This document shows, in pieces, positions 61,102 through 64,000 of a stretch of 64,000 bases of DNA (position 1 is its first letter; each line of letters begins with the position of its first letter). Both the position numbers and the translations under genes were made by a program. The notes beneath the pieces were generated by a model, which was not told where the DNA came from, did not search any database, and worked only from the letters and a program-made list of their open reading frames with translations. Source of the DNA: an uncultured Flavobacteriaceae bacterium (lineage in GTDB: Bacteria; Bacteroidota; Bacteroidia; Flavobacteriales; Flavobacteriaceae); assembly GCA_913065125.1 (NCBI GenBank), contig CAJYAG010000003.1, forward strand, positions 248,001 through 312,000, in the 5' to 3' direction.

Positions 61102-61752
61102 ATGAAAAAAATGAAATTAATTATTGGAACATGCGCATTTGCAGTATTAGGTTTAATCTTATATGCAGCAGATCATATTGATGCTCCAGCAGTCTCAGGT
61201 GGTTCAAGTGACATCACCGATTTTTACGCCTTTCAAGGTGAAAACACCAACAATTTAGTTTTTGTTGCCAACGTACAAGGGTTATTAAGTCCGATGGCAT
61301 CGCAAACAGCAAAATTTGACGAAAACGTTTTGGTAGAATTTAACATTGATACCAACGATGACAAAATTGAAGATTGGGTAATACAAGCAATTCCAAGAAA
61401 CGGAAAAATGTATTTCTTCGGTCCGTTTATGCCAAATAGTACAGGTGTAAATAGTACAATTCCTACAGATGATTCTGAATATGGAGTAGCAATTACGCCA
61501 TACGGAGCAAGTGCAATTGTAGGAACAAAAGGAGAAATGAAATATTTTGCTGGTCCAAGAGACGATCCTTTCTTTATGGATTTTGCGCAATACGGAGAAA
61601 TTATTGGAGGTAGAGCAACAAGCTTTAACAATCCTGGAGCAGATACTTTTGCAGGAACAAATGTTTTATCTATTGTAGTTGAAGTTCCAAAATCTATGAT
61701 TGGCGGAACAGGAACTATTAATACTTGGGTAGAATCAAAAGTAAAACAATAA
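61102..61752 (+). CDS. DUF4331 family exported protein, N-terminal half only
   Basis: A 216-residue protein with a signal peptide (about 1-20) and ADHIDAPAVSGGSSDITDFYAF, the DUF4331 opening. The Asp-rich EFNIDTNDDKIEDWVIQ and FAGPRDDPFFMDFAQY follow. It ends where the full-length family continues, and the missing part is encoded by the next gene. The family is exported and its function is not known. It begins a four-gene cluster with the receptor at the right end. Confidence 0.88.
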   Translation: MKKMKLIIGTCAFAVLGLILYAADHIDAPAVSGGSSDITDFYAFQGENTNNLVFVANVQGLLSPMASQTAKFDENVLVEFNIDTNDDKIEDWVIQAIPRNGKMYFFGPFMPNSTGVNSTIPTDDSEYGVAITPYGASAIVGTKGEMKYFAGPRDDPFFMDFAQYGEIIGGRATSFNNPGADTFAGTNVLSIVVEVPKSMIGGTGTINTWVESKVKQ

Positions 61753-61780
61753 TAAAATATCAACTTTAAAACTTAAAATT

Positions 61781-62338
61781 ATGAAACTTAAAAACATAAA
61801 ATACGTATCAATCTTAGTAGTAGCAGTAATTGCTTTTGCAAGTTGTACTAAAGAGGATGCAATGATGGAAGAAGTATCAATTGATTTTTCTGGAACTTTT
61901 GTTCAAAAAGATCAAATGGGAAGACCAGCAATTAATACTGTATTTGTAGATTCAAATATGAAAGATGCTTTTAATACTACAATTCCTTCTCAACAAGGAG
62001 CTGCATTTCAAACAATGTTCGAAACAAATTTAAAAGCGTTAAGTCCGGCCTACGCAAATGCAGGAGATAAAAATGCATTAATGTTAGATGCTGCAACTTT
62101 TACAAGCGTTTTGGCAACCGATGTATTAACGGTTTCTTTAGACGGAACAACTACTTTTTATGACGGAACCAATGTGTTAACAGGTAGAGCGTTGGCAGAT
62201 GATGTTATTACTGTAGAATTGTTATTGATTTTTGGAGGAGAAGATTTTTCTGAAAACCCAACATTATCAGATGATCATGTAGATGCAAATGATAAAACTT
62301 TTTTAACATCGTTTCCTTACTTGGCTTCGCCTTGGTAA
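61781..62338 (+). CDS. DUF4331 C-terminal-type lipoprotein
   Basis: A 185-residue lipoprotein (lipobox FASC, Cys22). MGRPAINTVFVDSNMKDAFN, LTGRALADDVITVELLLIFGG and SDDHVDANDKTFLTSFPYL correspond to the C-terminal half of DUF4331 proteins, so a domain that is usually one chain is here split into a soluble exported part and a lipid-anchored part. The gene starts 28 bases after the first. Confidence 0.82.
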   Translation: MKLKNIKYVSILVVAVIAFASCTKEDAMMEEVSIDFSGTFVQKDQMGRPAINTVFVDSNMKDAFNTTIPSQQGAAFQTMFETNLKALSPAYANAGDKNALMLDAATFTSVLATDVLTVSLDGTTTFYDGTNVLTGRALADDVITVELLLIFGGEDFSENPTLSDDHVDANDKTFLTSFPYLASPW

Positions 62339-62416
62339 AAAGCAGAATTTAAAAATTGGCTGTTGTAATATACAGCCAATTTTAAATACTAATTATGAAT
62401 TAAAATCCTTCGAAAA

Positions 62417-63712
62417 ATGAAAACCCAACAAACTATATTTTTTGCATTATTTACTTTTGTTTTACTTAGTTGTTCAACAAAAAATAATGCTACAATTACA
62501 CACAAAAGCGATTACGATAGGTATTTAAATTTATCGGAAAATACTTCAAAAATAACAGCCCAAAAAGAGCTTGTTTTTTGGCAAGAAAAACTTCAAAAAC
62601 AACCAAGTCAATATCCATATTTAGGGAAGATTGCAAGCGCAAATACACTACTTTTTTCATCTGATGGAAACATAAAGTATTTAGTGAATGCAGAAAAGAA
62701 ATTAGAAGAATTAAACAGTAAAACCAAGTATACAAACTCTGGGAGTTTAAGAGCTTTGGCTAGAAATTATATTTCTCAGCATAAATTTAAAGAAGCTTTA
62801 GGGTTGGTAAAAAAAGCAGAAACTTTAGGAGATAATTTAAAAGCTACTCAAAAAATGCTTTTTGATATCCATTTAGAGCTAGGAAATTATACAGAAGCAG
62901 AAAGTTATTTAACAAAAATTAAAAGTTTTTCAGATTTTGATTATTTGATTAGAGATTCTAAATGGAACGACCATATGGGCGATTTAGGTGCTGCAATCCA
63001 TTTTATGGAAAAGGCAACTGGAATTGCTGAATCTTCAAATAACACAAATTTAAAAATTTGGTCTTACACAAATTTAGCAGATTATTATGGTCATAATAAT
63101 GAAATTAAAAAAGCATATATTTTTTATTTAAAGTCTTTAAAATTAGATGCTAATAATTCGTATGCAAAAAAAGGAATTGCTTGGATTGTGTATTCTCATG
63201 AAAAAAATCCAGAGGAAGCATTGCGAATTTTAAATTCGATTTCTAAAGAAAACACCTCTCCAGATTATTATTTGTTAAAGGCAGAAATTGCCGAGTTTAA
63301 GAATAATTTAACAAGTAAAAACGAAAACCTAAACTTATATTTGTTAGCTGTAAATAATGACCTTTATGGCGATATGTATAATCAATACAATGCCAAACTA
63401 TTTTTAGAAGAGTTTGATAAAAAAGCCGAAGCTCTGGCAATTATTCAAAAGGAAATTGAAAACAGACCAACTCCACAATCTTATGATTTATTGGCGTGGT
63501 ATTATTTTCAAACCAAAGAATATACTAAAGCATTAGAATTAATGAATTCTTATGTAGTTGGAAAAACATTTGAGCCAGAAGCGCAATATCATTTAGCAGA
63601 AATTTACAAAGTAAACGGTTATACAAAAAAGGCTTTAAAGATTAAAAAAGAATTGTTAGAAAGTGCTTTTGAGTTAGGCCCGTTAATGGTAAAAAGAATT
63701 AGGAATATTTAA
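62417..63712 (+). CDS. TPR repeat lipoprotein
   Basis: A 431-residue lipoprotein (lipobox LLSC, Cys19). The mature part is helical with TPR-like repeats: LARNYISQHKFKEALGLVKKAETLGDN, HLELGNYTEAESYLTKI, AYIFYLKSLKLDANNSYAKKG and the C-terminal QYHLAEIYKVNGYTKKALKIK. It probably scaffolds a complex of the DUF4331 proteins and the receptor on the outer membrane. It lies 78 bases after the DUF4331-C gene. Confidence 0.83.
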   Translation: MKTQQTIFFALFTFVLLSCSTKNNATITHKSDYDRYLNLSENTSKITAQKELVFWQEKLQKQPSQYPYLGKIASANTLLFSSDGNIKYLVNAEKKLEELNSKTKYTNSGSLRALARNYISQHKFKEALGLVKKAETLGDNLKATQKMLFDIHLELGNYTEAESYLTKIKSFSDFDYLIRDSKWNDHMGDLGAAIHFMEKATGIAESSNNTNLKIWSYTNLADYYGHNNEIKKAYIFYLKSLKLDANNSYAKKGIAWIVYSHEKNPEEALRILNSISKENTSPDYYLLKAEIAEFKNNLTSKNENLNLYLLAVNNDLYGDMYNQYNAKLFLEEFDKKAEALAIIQKEIENRPTPQSYDLLAWYYFQTKEYTKALELMNSYVVGKTFEPEAQYHLAEIYKVNGYTKKALKIKKELLESAFELGPLMVKRIRNI

Positions 63713-63723
63713 AAATAGCTATC

Positions 63724-64000
63724 TTGAAAACAAAAATTTTACTTACAGTATGTACAGTGCTACTTAGTTTACAGAGTTTTGCACAGCAATTTTCTGGTCG
63801 AATTGTAAATACAGATAAAGAACCTTTAGAAAATGTTTACGTATATAACACTACATCAAATAGTCATACACACACAAAAATTAATGGAGATTTTATTTTA
63901 GAAAACAGTAAAGTTGGAGATGTTATTGAAGTAGGAATCTTAGGTTATAAAAAACTACAATTTACTTTAAATGACACTCAGCTTAAAAACAGCACAACGT
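63724..64000 (+). CDS. Carboxypeptidase-regulatory domain protein, probably TonB-dependent receptor (partial)
   Basis: The gene starts 11 bases after the TPR gene and runs off the window. Its likely start is TTG at 63724, giving MKTKILLTVCTVLLSLQSFA as a signal peptide; no ATG is nearby. The visible part is a carboxypeptidase-like regulatory domain (QFSGRIVNTDKEPLENVYVY, INGDFILENSKVGDVIEVG). In this phylum such domains usually precede a TonB plug and barrel, but the barrel is out of view, so the receptor call is inferred. Confidence 0.72.
   Translation, partial: MKTKILLTVCTVLLSLQSFAQQFSGRIVNTDKEPLENVYVYNTTSNSHTHTKINGDFILENSKVGDVIEVGILGYKKLQFTLNDTQLKNSTT

Noticed and set aside
61233..61763. 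176-codon minus-strand frame across the DUF4331 gene
   Set aside because: Antisense shadow of a gene with clear family motifs; no start context or homology.

Overview
The window is A+T-rich chromosomal DNA from a member of the Flavobacteriaceae (Bacteroidota), probably a marine genus near Polaribacter or Tenacibaculum; the genus is a guess from protein style, not a measurement. Supporting signs are promoter boxes of the Bacteroidota type (TAnnTTTG, sometimes with TTG about 20 bases upstream), weak or absent Shine-Dalgarno sequences, many lipoproteins and carboxypeptidase-regulatory/TonB receptors, and a flavobacterial kynurenine-degradation operon. No tRNA, rRNA, CRISPR array, prophage or transposase gene was seen, and no gap between genes exceeds about 300 bases.

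Layout. 1-5.6 kb: the 3' end of an amidohydrolase gene, cell-envelope and lipoprotein genes (OB-fold, YceI, beta-helix lipoprotein, glutaminyl cyclase), ribosomal protein L31 type B and a DUF4386 membrane protein. 5.7-10.8 kb: glycine dehydrogenase gcvP, a UbiA-like membrane protein and an unusual phosphoserine phosphatase fused to a phosphoglycerate dehydrogenase remnant that has lost its NAD domain. 10.9-14.5 kb: three lipoprotein genes and an NlpC/P60 endopeptidase. 14.5-23.5 kb: a tryptophan/kynurenine catabolic operon (kynureninase, kynurenine monooxygenase, 2-aminomuconate deaminase, semialdehyde dehydrogenase, SDR, 3-hydroxyanthranilate dioxygenase, ACMS decarboxylase, plus DUF1697 and alpha/beta-hydrolase genes). 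Three of its gaps hold inverted-repeat elements and a fourth holds a candidate structured RNA. 23.5-31.3 kb: housekeeping genes (acyl-CoA-binding protein, psd, cdsA, LUD protein, ftsH, rsfS, birA, pyrE, NUDIX). 31.3-36.4 kb: a SulP transporter, then a molybdenum hydroxylase pair with a MobA-like nucleotidyltransferase. 36.6-38.6 kb: a cysteine dioxygenase / cysteine-sulfinate decarboxylase pair that would make hypotaurine. 38.6-47.6 kb: coaD, ddl, PASTA protein, rluD-type synthase, K+/H+ antiporter, yaaA, GNAT and L-serine dehydratase. 47.8-57.1 kb: dnaK, a type II NADH dehydrogenase, small membrane proteins, and an AraC regulator followed by a TonB receptor, DUF2141 and TPR genes. 57.2-58.1 kb: a HigB/HigA toxin-antitoxin pair with a likely operator. 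58.2-64 kb: XdhC, 5-formyl-THF cyclo-ligase, a TIGR01777 epimerase, and a DUF4331 - DUF4331-C - TPR - regulatory-domain receptor cluster that runs off the window.

How the genes fit together. Amino-acid metabolism dominates the recognisable pathways: the kynurenine operon converts kynurenine through 3-hydroxyanthranilate to aminomuconate and oxalocrotonate; gcvP, the SerB fusion and serine dehydratase handle glycine and serine; the cysteine dioxygenase pair handles cysteine. XdhC at 58-59 kb and the MobA-like enzyme at 33 kb are both expected maturation factors for the molybdenum hydroxylase at 34-36 kb. The most unusual items are the SerB/SerA-remnant fusion, the hypotaurine pair, the repeat elements inside the kynurenine operon, and the duplicated gene remnants at 41.96 and 58.17 kb.
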